Shown: positions 25,437 through 35,332 of the stretch, piece by piece
How the letters are laid out: each line of letters opens with the position of its first letter
Numbering within the stretch: position 1 is the first letter of the stretch
NCBI RefSeq assembly: GCF_014762685.1
Contig: NZ_JABURM010000008.1
Span: 186,001 to 250,000 of the forward strand
Direction: 5' to 3'
Source: Gracilimonas sp.
GTDB lineage: Bacteria > Bacteroidota > Rhodothermia > Balneolales > Balneolaceae
DNA length: 64,000 nt
Position numbers and translations under genes: made by a program
Notes under the pieces: generated by a model
What the model was told of the DNA's origin: nothing
Database searches by the model: none
What the model saw: the letters and a program-made list of their open reading frames with translations, nothing else

Positions 25437-26414
25437 TCATTTCCAATGCGACTCGGCGATTGCTTTTTCATCAAGTGCTTCGCTTAAATAACGCTCGGCA
25501 TCCAGGGCAGCCTTACAGCCGGTACCTGCCGCTGTTACCGCCTGCCGATATACGGCATCCATTGCATCACCGGATGCAAACAACCCGGGCTGGTCAGTTT
25601 CTGTTGACTGGCCTTTCGTTTTAATATAGCCCACATCATCCATTTCCACTACGCCTTTAAACAAATCTGTATTTGGCTTATGGCCGATGGCAATGAAAAC
25701 ACCGGTTACATCATCTAATGTTGTAACTTCACCGGTATTTCGATTTTTAACTTTCACCCCTTCTACCACCTGCTCGCCAAGAACTTCTGCGAGCTCACTG
25801 TCCCACATAAATTCGATTTTCTCATTATTGAATGCGCGGGTTTGCATTGCTTTGGAGGCACGGAGTTCATCTCGCCGGTGAATGACGGTTACCTTGCTTG
25901 CGAATTTGGTCAGGAAGGTAGCTTCTTCCATTGCGGTATCACCGCCACCCACCACTACTACATGCTGATCGCGGAAAAAAGCCCCGTCGCACGTTGCACA
26001 AGCGGAAACACCTTTACCACGTAATTTTTGCTCGCTTTCCAGATGCAGCCATTTTGCAGAAGCTCCTGTAGAAGCAATGATGGAGTGAGCGTATACCTCG
26101 GTTTTTTCATCAACGGTAATTTTGTAAGGCTGTTCACTAAAATCAATATCGGTTACATACCCATAGCGGCAATCTGCGCCAAAGCGTGTGGCTTGTTCAC
26201 GGAAATCCTGCATCATTTTAGGCCCCATCACTCCTTCCGGGTATCCGGGGTAGTTTTCTACATCAGTAGTAGTCATAAGCTGACCCCCGGGCTCAGGCCC
26301 TTCAAATACAATAGGGCTCAAATCAGCTCTTGCTGCATACAAAGCAGCTGTTAATCCTGCAGGGCCACTCCCTACAATTACAACATTAAATGTTTTTCCG
26401 GCAATATCTTCCAT
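25437..26414 (-). CDS. trxB: Thioredoxin reductase (NADPH)
   Basis: 325 residues. FAD-binding motif GSGPAGLTAALYAARA (15-30), the redox pair Cys139-Ala-Thr-Cys142 in ACATCDG, NADPH-binding VVVGGGDTAMEEA (GxGxxA at about 154-166), and the C-terminal FASGDAMDAVYRQAVTAAGTGC that binds FAD. It reduces thioredoxin with NADPH in the cytosol. Normal length, nothing missing. No thioredoxin gene is adjacent. A -7-like box lies 50 bases upstream of the start (26464-26471). Confidence 0.96.
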   Translation of the reverse strand: MEDIAGKTFNVVIVGSGPAGLTAALYAARADLSPIVFEGPEPGGQLMTTTDVENYPGYPEGVMGPKMMQDFREQATRFGADCRYGYVTDIDFSEQPYKITVDEKTEVYAHSIIASTGASAKWLHLESEQKLRGKGVSACATCDGAFFRDQHVVVVGGGDTAMEEATFLTKFASKVTVIHRRDELRASKAMQTRAFNNEKIEFMWDSELAEVLGEQVVEGVKVKNRNTGEVTTLDDVTGVFIAIGHKPNTDLFKGVVEMDDVGYIKTKGQSTETDQPGLFASGDAMDAVYRQAVTAAGTGCKAALDAERYLSEALDEKAIAESHWK

Positions 26415-26463
26415 AATAGTTTTTCCTTTGTTTATTCGACCCCAATAATAAGGTTTTATCAGA

Positions 26464-26471
26464 CAAAATTA
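26464..26471 (-). promoter_or_regulatory. Candidate -7 box for trxB
   Basis: TAATTTTG on the minus strand, a perfect TAnnTTTG motif 50 bases upstream of the trxB start; no clear -33 TTTG could be identified, so support is partial. Confidence 0.4.
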
Positions 26472-26571
26472 CCTCTCTAATTCTCTATGTATTTGATAGA
26501 GTGAGCTTATTTCGAGTTCATAAATAATTCATATTCTTTATGTATTAAAGCACCCACTTAAATTTGTTGCC

Positions 26572-26579
26572 TATATTTG
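26572..26579 (+). promoter_or_regulatory. Candidate -7 box for the pnt operon
   Basis: TATATTTG, a perfect TAnnTTTG motif 55 bases upstream of the pntA1 GTG start; no convincing -33 element at the expected distance. Confidence 0.4.
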
Positions 26580-26633
26580 TGATATCCATTGATTTCATTA
26601 TGTTGTTTTTAACGTTTTAATAAAGGATACAAA

Positions 26634-27755
26634 GTGATAGTTGGAGTTTTAAAAGAAACAGCGGAACATGAACGACGGGTTGCTCTTACCCCTGAAGTGG
26701 CCACACAGATCGTAAAACAAGAGCTGGAAGTTTGGGTTGAAGCAAATGCGGGATCCTCCTCTAATTTTCCCAATGGGGAATATGAAACAGCAGGAGCACA
26801 GATTGCAGCCAACCGGGATGAAATTATATCAAAATCTAACATCCTGCTAACCATCCATCCACCTTCTGAAGCAGAATTAACCAAGCTCAAAAAAAACAGC
26901 ATCCTGATTTGTTTGCTGTGGGCACGTCAACATCCTAAATTAGTAGATACCTTGAAGAAACTGGGGATCTCTGCATTGGGAATGGATTTCATTCCACGAA
27001 TTTCCCGGGCCCAAAATATGGATGTTCTATCATCCATGAGTTCCATTGCCGGATATAAATCTGCTTTGATCGCTGCCAATGAACTCGATAAATACCTGCC
27101 CATGATGATGACTGCCGCGGGCACCATACCGCCTTCCAAATCATTGGTATTGGGAGCCGGAGTTGCCGGATTGCAAGCTATTGCCACACTTAAAAGATTA
27201 GGCTCTGTTGTAGAAGCTTTTGATATCCGCCCGGAAGTAAAAGAACAGGTGGAAAGCCTTGGGGCTAAATTTGTGGAAGTACCGCTGGAAGAAGCAGTCA
27301 CCCAAACCGAAGGTGGTTATGCTAAAGAACTGGACAAAAGCAGCCAGGATCGCCAACGTGAAGTTATTCATGAGCATGCCAAAAAATCGGATATCGTTAT
27401 TACGACCGCCTTAATTCCCGGACGCCCAGCCCCTTTACTGATAACCAAAGAAATGGTGGCGGATATGTCACCCGGTTCGGTGATCGTAGATATTGCCTCA
27501 GAAAATGGCGGGAATTGCGAACTTACTGAACATGGAAAAACCGTTGAAAAGCACGGAGTAAAAATCGTAGGACCCAATAATTTACCCAGCCAGCTTTCAC
27601 TGCATGCAAGTAAACTTTATTCCAAGAATATGTATGCTTTGTTAAATCTGTTAATCAAAGACGGCAAACCCAATTTTGATTTTGAAGACGAAATTTTACT
27701 GAACACCACCGTTACGCATCAAGGTGAAATTATAAGCCCAATGCTTAAAGAATAA
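26634..27755 (+). CDS. pntA: NAD(P) transhydrogenase subunit alpha part 1
   Basis: 373 residues with GTG start at 26634; AAAGGA at 26622-26627 is a usable ribosome site. MIVGVLKETAEHERRVALTP is the alanine dehydrogenase/PNT N-terminal domain, and the NAD(H)-binding domain includes VLGAGVAGLQAIATLKRLGSVVEAFDIRP and the domain I RQD loop region (DRQREVIHEHAKKSDIVI). This is the soluble NAD-binding subunit of the three-polypeptide proton-pumping transhydrogenase (pntAA-pntAB-pntB), which transfers hydride from NADH to NADP+ driven by proton motive force. The membrane parts follow downstream, and a palindrome sits in the 64-base gap before pntA2. Confidence 0.95.
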   Translation: MIVGVLKETAEHERRVALTPEVATQIVKQELEVWVEANAGSSSNFPNGEYETAGAQIAANRDEIISKSNILLTIHPPSEAELTKLKKNSILICLLWARQHPKLVDTLKKLGISALGMDFIPRISRAQNMDVLSSMSSIAGYKSALIAANELDKYLPMMMTAAGTIPPSKSLVLGAGVAGLQAIATLKRLGSVVEAFDIRPEVKEQVESLGAKFVEVPLEEAVTQTEGGYAKELDKSSQDRQREVIHEHAKKSDIVITTALIPGRPAPLLITKEMVADMSPGSVIVDIASENGGNCELTEHGKTVEKHGVKIVGPNNLPSQLSLHASKLYSKNMYALLNLLIKDGKPNFDFEDEILLNTTVTHQGEIISPMLKE

Positions 27756-27756
27756 C

Positions 27757-27805
27757 GAACATCGAACATCCAACAAGGAACATCGAAGTTGGATGTTCGA
27801 TGTTC
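27757..27805. repeat. Perfect 18-bp palindrome between pntA1 and pntA2 (GAACATCGAACATCCAAC)
   Basis: Left arm GAACATCGAACATCCAAC (27757-27774), loop AAGGAACATCGAA (27775-27787), right arm its exact complement (27788-27805). It starts 2 bases past the pntA1 stop and ends 14 bases before the pntA2 ATG, inside an operon. The word is the same as in the arms around the four-helix-bundle gene. No T run follows, so it is not a classical terminator. Confidence 0.9.
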
Positions 27806-27819
27806 TAAATAAAAATATT

Positions 27820-28116
27820 ATGTCAGCCTTAATTTTTTCATTATTTATTTTTGTTCTGGCCTGTTTTATTGGCTTTGAACTTATTTCAAAAGTTCCTCCA
27901 ACCTTGCATACGCCACTTATGAGTGGAGCTAATGCGATTTCAGGGATTACCATTGTGGGGGCCCTCATTGTAGCCGGTCATTCCGGGCTTGATTCCCAAA
28001 TGAGTCAGATCATTGGATTCGTAGCCATTGTGTTTGCGACCATTAACGTGGTAGGCGGATTTATGGTCACCGACCGCATGCTGGAGATGTTCAAGAAAAA
28101 GGGGGATGAGCAATGA
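27820..28116 (+). CDS. NAD(P) transhydrogenase subunit alpha part 2
   Basis: 98 residues from the ATG at 27820 (MSALIFSLFIFVLACFIG). An earlier in-frame ATG at 27793 lies inside the palindrome and is unlikely. Three membrane helices: residues 2-22, 34-56 (SGANAISGITIVGALIVAGH) and 63-84, with the conserved GANAISGI segment. It forms the small membrane part of the split transhydrogenase (PntAB). The stop overlaps the pntB start by ATGA at 28113-28116. Confidence 0.92.
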   Translation: MSALIFSLFIFVLACFIGFELISKVPPTLHTPLMSGANAISGITIVGALIVAGHSGLDSQMSQIIGFVAIVFATINVVGGFMVTDRMLEMFKKKGDEQ

Positions 28117-29531
28117 GTCAGTTTTTACCGGAAGCTATTCTGCCATTTGTACCTGACGCCATCCAAATCATTTACCTGATTGCCACCTTCTTTTTTATAC
28201 GTGGGTTGAAGTTATTGAATTCCCCGGCTACTGCTCGAAAGGGTAATCAGTTGGCTGCCCTGGGAATGTTTATTGGAATTGTGGTTACGCTCTTTGACCA
28301 ACAAATCATTTCTTTTGAGTGGATCATTGCCGGTATTTTGATTGGTGGTTTAATCGGAGCCGTACTTGCCAAAAAAGTAGCCATGACCGCCATGCCGGAA
28401 CTGGTTGCCGTATTTAATGGATTTGGAGGCGGTGCCTCTGCTTTAGTTGCCTGGGGGGAATTTTCCCGGTTGGTGGATCCTACCACCATGTCGCCCGACA
28501 GTTTGGTTACCACCGGTTTGGGTATTTTTATCGGTTCCCTGACATTCACCGGAAGTTTTATTGCCTTTGGAAAGCTCAAGGGATTCATCTCCGGAAATGC
28601 CATCACTTTTCCAGGCCTGAATGTCATCAACATCGGTTCTATGATCGCCGTTTTGGGCCTGATCGGCTTCTTCACTTTTGATCCCACCAACCAAACTATT
28701 TTCTGGATTATACTTGGGCTTTCTCTGTTGATCGGGGTCACTTCCGTAATCCCTATTGGAGGAGCTGATATGCCGGTGGTTATTTCACTGCTTAATTCTT
28801 ATTCCGGATTGGCGGCATCCATGGCCGGTTTTGTGATCGGCAACAATCTGCTCATTATTGCAGGTGCCTTGGTGGGTGCAGCCGGACTAATCCTTACTCA
28901 AATTATGTGTAAGGCTATGAACCGTTCGCTAGCCAACGTGATTTTTGGTGCTTTTGGCGGAGACTCCGGAGGTTCTGACAGTGGTGAAGACGGTGACAAA
29001 ACAGTTCGGGAGACCTCTGCTGAAGACCTCGCTATTCAGGTAGCTTATGCCTCTAAAGTTGTGATCGCGCCGGGTTACGGATTGGCTGTAGCACAAGCTC
29101 AACATATTCTCAAAGAAGTTGCCATGAAACTCGAAGCACGTGGAGTGCAAGTTAAGTACGGTATTCACCCCGTAGCCGGACGCATGCCCGGTCACATGAA
29201 CGTACTCCTAGCCGAAGCGGATGTTCCTTACGATCAACTCCTCGATATGGATCAAATCAACCAGGAATTCAAAACAACGGATGTGGTACTTATCATAGGA
29301 GCCAATGATGTGGTGAACCCGGTAGCTAAAACTGAGCCCGGAAGTCCCATTTACGGCATGCCGATTCTCAATGTGGATGAAGCTAAGCGCACAGTAATTT
29401 TCAAGCGAAGCCTGAGTCCAGGTTACGCAGGCATCGACAATCCACTGTTCTATGATGAAAAAAATCAGATGTTTTTCGGGGATGCCAAGAAGAGTCTGCA
29501 AGCACTCAACGAAGCCCTGAATGATGTTTAG
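28113..29531 (+). CDS. pntB: NAD(P) transhydrogenase subunit beta
   Basis: 472 residues. About nine membrane helices in the first 270 residues (proton channel), including KKVAMTAMPELVAVFNGFGGG and GADMPVVISLLNSYSGLA, then the cytosolic NADP(H)-binding domain III from about residue 300, with VVIAPGYGLAVAQAQH (GxGxxxxxxxH), VKYGIHPVAGRMPGHMNVLL and DVVLIIGANDVVNPVAKTEP. It supplies NADPH from NADH using the proton gradient. It ends with TAG immediately before a stuttered palindrome. Confidence 0.97.
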   Translation: MSQFLPEAILPFVPDAIQIIYLIATFFFIRGLKLLNSPATARKGNQLAALGMFIGIVVTLFDQQIISFEWIIAGILIGGLIGAVLAKKVAMTAMPELVAVFNGFGGGASALVAWGEFSRLVDPTTMSPDSLVTTGLGIFIGSLTFTGSFIAFGKLKGFISGNAITFPGLNVINIGSMIAVLGLIGFFTFDPTNQTIFWIILGLSLLIGVTSVIPIGGADMPVVISLLNSYSGLAASMAGFVIGNNLLIIAGALVGAAGLILTQIMCKAMNRSLANVIFGAFGGDSGGSDSGEDGDKTVRETSAEDLAIQVAYASKVVIAPGYGLAVAQAQHILKEVAMKLEARGVQVKYGIHPVAGRMPGHMNVLLAEADVPYDQLLDMDQINQEFKTTDVVLIIGANDVVNPVAKTEPGSPIYGMPILNVDEAKRTVIFKRSLSPGYAGIDNPLFYDEKNQMFFGDAKKSLQALNEALNDV

Positions 29532-29590
29532 GATGGATGATTTTTGATGGATGATGGGAAATCTCTATCATCCATCAAAAATCATCCATC
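29532..29590. repeat. Stuttered-word palindrome (GATGGATGATTTTTGATGG) after pntB
   Basis: Arms of 23 bp are exact complements (29532-29554 and 29568-29590), beginning GATGGATGATTTTTGATGGA, with the loop TGGGAAATCTCTA. It begins one base after the pntB TAG and ends 25 bases before the FKBP start. A related element with nearly the same loop (GGGAAATCTCAA) lies at 30137-30182 on the other side of the FKBP gene. Confidence 0.9.
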
Positions 29591-29615
29591 CATCTACATC
29601 TCACATTTCAAAAAA

Positions 29616-30128
29616 ATGCGTCTTTATTTCAAAGCTATTCTGGCCATACTTTTTCTTACCATCATTGTATTATCAAGTGGTTGTCGCAACAACTCTGATG
29701 AATGTAATTACGATTTGAATCTCGCGGGAGTAGATGCTACTCAACTTGAAGAAGACATAACTGCCATTGATGCCTATCTGTCTGAGAATAATATCGAGAA
29801 TGTGCAGGAACACTCATCTGGTCTTCGATATGTAATAAAAGAACAGGGTTCCGGTAAAACACCTGAACTTTGCAGTCAGGTCAGCGTTAATTATCAGGGT
29901 AAATTGATGAGTGATGGCACCACATTTGATCAATCCCAAAGTCCGGTCACATTCCCATTGCGAAATCTTATCTATGGCTGGCAGATTGGAATTCCTTTGT
30001 TGCAGTCCGGCGGATCCATCACCCTGTACATTCCATCCGTTTATGCTTACGGGTCCACCGGTTCAGGGGAAAGCATTCCCCCAAATGCCAACCTGATATT
30101 TGAGGTCGAATTGGTCCACGTTCAGTAA
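29616..30128 (+). CDS. FKBP-type peptidyl-prolyl cis-trans isomerase lipoprotein
   Basis: 170 residues from the ATG at 29616 (MRLYFKAILAILFLTIIVL), with lipobox SSGC; an upstream ATG at 29544 is inside the palindrome and is ignored. After the lipoprotein linker, the FKBP domain (about residues 72-170) holds EQGSGKTPELCSQVSVNYQG, DGTTFDQSQ, the hallmark VIYGW-like LIYGWQIGIPLLQSGGSITL (active-site hydrophobic pocket), IPSVYAYG and PPNANLIFEVELVHV. It folds or assembles periplasmic or outer-membrane proteins. Flanked on both sides by related stuttered palindromes sharing a common loop. Confidence 0.9.
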   Translation: MRLYFKAILAILFLTIIVLSSGCRNNSDECNYDLNLAGVDATQLEEDITAIDAYLSENNIENVQEHSSGLRYVIKEQGSGKTPELCSQVSVNYQGKLMSDGTTFDQSQSPVTFPLRNLIYGWQIGIPLLQSGGSITLYIPSVYAYGSTGSGESIPPNANLIFEVELVHVQ

Positions 30129-30136
30129 TTTCCACC

Positions 30137-30182
30137 TGATGATTTTTGATGGATGATGGGAAATCTCAATCATCAATCATCA
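30137..30182. repeat. Stuttered-word element (TGATGATTTTTGATGGATGA) after the FKBP gene
   Basis: Imperfect arms: 30137-30157 and 30169-30182, with loop GGGAAATCTCAA. It shares its first 25 or more bases and its loop with the element at 29532-29590, including the GGGAAATCTC loop core, implying duplication. Confidence 0.8.
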
Positions 30183-30273
30183 CCCCCCTCTTAAACCTCG
30201 TCATATAAACAAAACCTATCACTCCTTAAACCTTTATTGATTTGGTTCGGGAGCTTGGAATCGCTTTCTTTAA

Positions 30274-32535
<2,262 letters not shown>

Positions 32536-32569
32536 TCATTTCATCATACATTTAGTGACTATTCAAAAG

Positions 32570-32598
32570 GCAGCCTGATTTTTCAGGCTGCTTTTTTT
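32570..32598 (+). terminator. Rho-independent terminator of katG
   Basis: Stem GCAGCCTGA / TCAGGCTGC (9 bp, loop TTTT) followed by seven T. It is 35 bases past the katG stop. Confidence 0.95.
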
Positions 32599-32649
32599 GT
32601 TTTGCTCCCGTTCCCAATAGTGGTGCTAGTGGCGAGATAAAAACAAGGG

Positions 32650-32830
32650 ATGTCATCGCGAGGAGGCCATTTGTCTATACTGGAACTTCACGGACTGCCG
32701 ACGCGGCGATCTGTTGAATCGTAGCAACGCCATTTCCATCGTTTCGCTGTTAAACATTCGGGCAGTATCCGGAATGAGGTAAGTCCTTCCTCGAGGGAGG
32801 TGCCGACCGAATGGGAGGCGGAGTACTCTC
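32650..32830. repeat. Dispersed repeat region between katG and a methyltransferase gene
   Basis: No gene in about 375 bases. It contains GTCATCGCGAGGAGGCCATT and ACGCGGCGATCTGTTGAATC, the typical arms of a widespread REP-like element in this and other phyla, followed by CTTCCTCGAGGGAGGTGCCG and GAGGCGGAGTACTCTCCTCA, which share the CCCTCGAGGG core with a copy near 60972-61040. A MITE or REP-like cluster is the simplest reading; short spurious ORFs cover it on the minus strand. Confidence 0.6.
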
Positions 32831-32973
32831 CTCAAGGAGAGACTTTTCTCTTACCTAAATTCTGTCCTCGAATTATCTAACATCTACAGCAATGACGTTT
32901 TATTAAATGAATCGTAAGTTGTACAAGCTATATTTCTGACTACAATTATTATTTCCGGATCAATAGCGAAACC

Positions 32974-33654
32974 GTGAACAAGAAGAAAAAAGGATCTAAA
33001 ACAAAAAAGGAGCCCTGGCCTACTAAAGATGCCATGGAACAGGTGTATGAAATGAAGCTTTGGGGGGAGGACCATAATGCTGATTTTTACTCAGGAGCCG
33101 GGTCTCATCATCCCGAATATGTAGATCCCTATATAGAGGTTCTGACCTCATTTTTGGAATCTTTTGAAACTCCTCCCGTGGTATGTGACCTGGGCTGTGG
33201 AGATTTTAACGTGGGAAAAGAATTGGTCTGGCATACCCGAAAATATATTGCGGCAGATATCGTGGCAGATCTTATAGAACATAATAAGGAAACCTTTAAA
33301 GCAGAAAACCTTGAATTCCATTGCCTGGATATCGCATCTGATGACCTGCCTTCAGGAGATTGTGCCATATTAAGACAGGTACTTCAGCATTTGTCGAACG
33401 CAGAAGTGCAACGTATCGTGAAAAAGCTGACTGATTTCAAATATGTCATTTTAACCGAACATGTACCGGAAGGAGACTTCATCCCTAATAAAGACATCAT
33501 ATCAGGACAGGGAACCCGGCTAAAAAAACAAAGTGGTTTAGACCTGTTAGCCCCGCCTTTCGATCTTAAAGTAAAAGAAGAAAAACAACTGTTGTCGGTA
33601 CCTTCTCAGCATGGTGAAGGGATCATCGTTACTACACTTTATACCATGTTTTGA
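32974..33654 (+). CDS. SAM-dependent methyltransferase (class I)
   Basis: 226 residues with GTG start at 32974; the first 20 residues are Lys-rich (MNKKKKGSKTKKEPWPTKDA). Residues about 68-90 carry the SAM-binding glycine motif VVCDLGCGDFNVGKELV, then YIAADIVADLIEHNK (motif II acidic residue), FHCLDIASDDLPSGDCAILR and the downstream QVLQHLSNAEVQRIVKKL of the methyltransf_11/25 type. Substrate unknown. It converges on the GIY-YIG gene 8 bases further along; no other gene of a modification pathway is adjacent. Confidence 0.8.
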   Translation: MNKKKKGSKTKKEPWPTKDAMEQVYEMKLWGEDHNADFYSGAGSHHPEYVDPYIEVLTSFLESFETPPVVCDLGCGDFNVGKELVWHTRKYIAADIVADLIEHNKETFKAENLEFHCLDIASDDLPSGDCAILRQVLQHLSNAEVQRIVKKLTDFKYVILTEHVPEGDFIPNKDIISGQGTRLKKQSGLDLLAPPFDLKVKEEKQLLSVPSQHGEGIIVTTLYTMF

Positions 33655-33662
33655 CAGTTGGG

Positions 33663-33911
33663 CTATAACGGTTGGATCAATTCTTCTTTATCCTCCTTTG
33701 AAAATTGTTTGATCTCATATTCACGTTTACAGGCCTCTGACTGGTCTGGCTTTTCCTCCATATAGACCAGCAACTCCGGCGGGTGAGCTCGCAGGTAACG
33801 GGCTCCGGTTCCTTTTCTGTGCTGATACCACCGTCGTATGAGATGATTAGTGCATCCGGTATACAAGCTACCGTCGACGCATCGGATGATGTAAACAAAC
33901 CAACTGTTCAT
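33663..33911 (-). CDS. GIY-YIG nuclease-domain protein (YhbQ-like)
   Basis: 82 residues. The GIY-YIG fold is clear: WFVYIIRCVDGSLYTGCTNHLIRRWYQHRKG gives the Y...YTG pair and catalytic Arg, and ARYLRAHPPELLVYMEE the conserved Glu/strand. Proteins this small (YhbQ/UPF0213) are stand-alone nuclease domains of unclear role, possibly in DNA repair or RNA processing. The stop converges on the methyltransferase stop. Nothing unusual; the copy is full length. Confidence 0.85.
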   Translation of the reverse strand: MNSWFVYIIRCVDGSLYTGCTNHLIRRWYQHRKGTGARYLRAHPPELLVYMEEKPDQSEACKREYEIKQFSKEDKEELIQPL

Positions 33912-34053
33912 TGAACTAAAATATTTGCTTTAATTTAACTAATCAATTGTTCCAAATTTGCGTTCTGGATATTTTTAGTGCTCAACATCGGCCTTTCGGA
34001 ACGAGTTTCAAAAGAAGAAAAGTAAGATTTGAGAATGATGCCTGTTTCAACAT

Positions 34054-34101
34054 CGGACCGGAGGTCCGGGCAGGCGTTCCCGGCAAGGACGTTGGGAACG
34101 A
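34054..34101. repeat. REP-like element with GTTCCC...GTTGGGAACGA arms
   Basis: CGGACCGGAGGTCCGGGCAG then GCGTTCCCGGCAAGGACGTT and GGGAACGA. It shares the GGTCCGGGCAGGCNTTCCC and AGGACGTTGGGAACGA blocks with the copy at 44602-44652 and parts with 58758-58789. Confidence 0.75.
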
Positions 34102-34118
34102 GTCAGTATTCAACATAT

Positions 34119-34160
34119 CGGCTCAGCGAGCCGAGGTACGTACCACGGCTCGCTGAGCCG
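34119..34160. repeat. 42-bp near-perfect palindrome downstream of the Gfo/Idh/MocA gene
   Basis: Arms CGGCTCAGCGAGCCG and its complement, centre GGTACGTACC. It ends 16 bases before the stop codon complement of the oxidoreductase at 34176 and may terminate or stabilise its transcript. GC-rich relative to its surroundings. Confidence 0.85.
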
Positions 34161-34175
34161 TGAAGGTTGACTTAG

Positions 34176-35327
34176 CTAATCCATCTCTACCCAGTGATTT
34201 TCTTTACCGCTTTCTATGGCCTTGTGGATGAATTTTACACCTGTCAAACCATCCTGAACCGTAGGGAAATCTGTGGCTAATTTGTCCGGCTCTTTGCAAT
34301 TTTTCTTTGCTTGTAGGGTGAGGGCCACATTCTTGTAGATATTGGCAAAAGCCTCTAAAAATCCTTCGGGATGTCCCGGCGGAATTCGGGTATTGAAACC
34401 GGCCGCATCAGATAAATAAAGGTTGCCCCGCTTATGGATTTCCTCCGGCTTGTCGGGATACTTCACCCTTAAATAATTCGGTGATTCCTGATTCCATTCA
34501 AGTGAAGCCTCCGTACCATAGACCCTGATGTTCAACGGGTTTTCTTCCCCCACCGATACCTGCGAGGCGTACAGGATTCCCCGGACTCCACCCTCGTAGT
34601 GGACCAGCATATTGGCGTCATCTTCGAGAGCCCGGCCTTCCACAAAAGAGGTGGTGTCCGCAAACAGTTTTTCGATCTGCAGTCCGGTAATATATTCCAC
34701 AAGATTCTCTGCATGGGTTCCGATATCTGCAATCGCTGCCGAAACGCCGGCCTTTTGGGGATCTGTCCGCCACTCCGCCTGCTTATTTCCCTGCTCTTCC
34801 ACGGGTTCAGCCAGCCAGCCCTGCGGGTATTCAACAACGACCTTTCGAAGCGATCCCAGTTTTCCGCTTTGAACCAGATGGCGGGCTTCTTTCACCATGG
34901 GGTAGCCGGTATAATTATGGGTCAGGGCAAACAGTACCTCATGCTTTTCCACCAGCCGGCAAAGTTCCTCGGCTTCTTCAATCGTGTTGGTCATGGGCTT
35001 GTCACATACCACATGGATGCCCTGTTCTATAAACGCCTTGCAAATCGGAAAGTGCAGATGATTGGGCGTGACCACCGAAACCATATCAATGCGCTCATCT
35101 TCAGGAAGGGCGGCTTCTTTTTTAGCCATCTCTTCGAAGGAGCTGTACACCCGACGCGGATCCAGTCCCAGCTCCTCGCCCATTTGCTTCGACTTTTCAG
35201 CGGATGAGGAAAATGAGCCAGCGACTAATTCCAAATGGCCATCCAAAGCGGCTGCCTTTCGATGTACCTCTCCGATAAATGCCCCCGGACCGCCGCCGAC
35301 CATCCCGTATTTGATCTTGTCCTTCAT
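34176..35327 (-). CDS. Gfo/Idh/MocA-family NAD(P)-dependent oxidoreductase
   Basis: 383 residues. Rossmann domain: YGMVGGGPGAFIGEVHRKAA (GxGxxG-like), the conserved VSVVTPNHLHFPICKAFIEQ and VVCDKPMTN (catalytic Lys of the CDKPM/EKP motif at about residue 113), then ADIGTHAENLVEYITGL with the catalytic His. The family oxidises or reduces sugars or inositol derivatives, including 3-keto sugars. It is first (in gene order from the right, last) in the minus-strand cluster 39401 to 34176 and sits 5 bases beyond the DUF1080 gene, so cotranscribed. Substrate inferred only from neighbours. Confidence 0.88.
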   Translation of the reverse strand: MKDKIKYGMVGGGPGAFIGEVHRKAAALDGHLELVAGSFSSSAEKSKQMGEELGLDPRRVYSSFEEMAKKEAALPEDERIDMVSVVTPNHLHFPICKAFIEQGIHVVCDKPMTNTIEEAEELCRLVEKHEVLFALTHNYTGYPMVKEARHLVQSGKLGSLRKVVVEYPQGWLAEPVEEQGNKQAEWRTDPQKAGVSAAIADIGTHAENLVEYITGLQIEKLFADTTSFVEGRALEDDANMLVHYEGGVRGILYASQVSVGEENPLNIRVYGTEASLEWNQESPNYLRVKYPDKPEEIHKRGNLYLSDAAGFNTRIPPGHPEGFLEAFANIYKNVALTLQAKKNCKEPDKLATDFPTVQDGLTGVKFIHKAIESGKENHWVEMD

Positions 35328-35332
35328 AAAAA

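Noticed and set aside
27793-27820. Upstream ATG for pntA2 inside the palindrome
   Set aside because: The extension MFDVLNKNI is a translation of the repeat; MSALIFSLF is the natural membrane start.
34014-34160. Small protein genes in the REP-filled gap
   Set aside because: The short open frames run through palindromic repeats and have no start context or domain.
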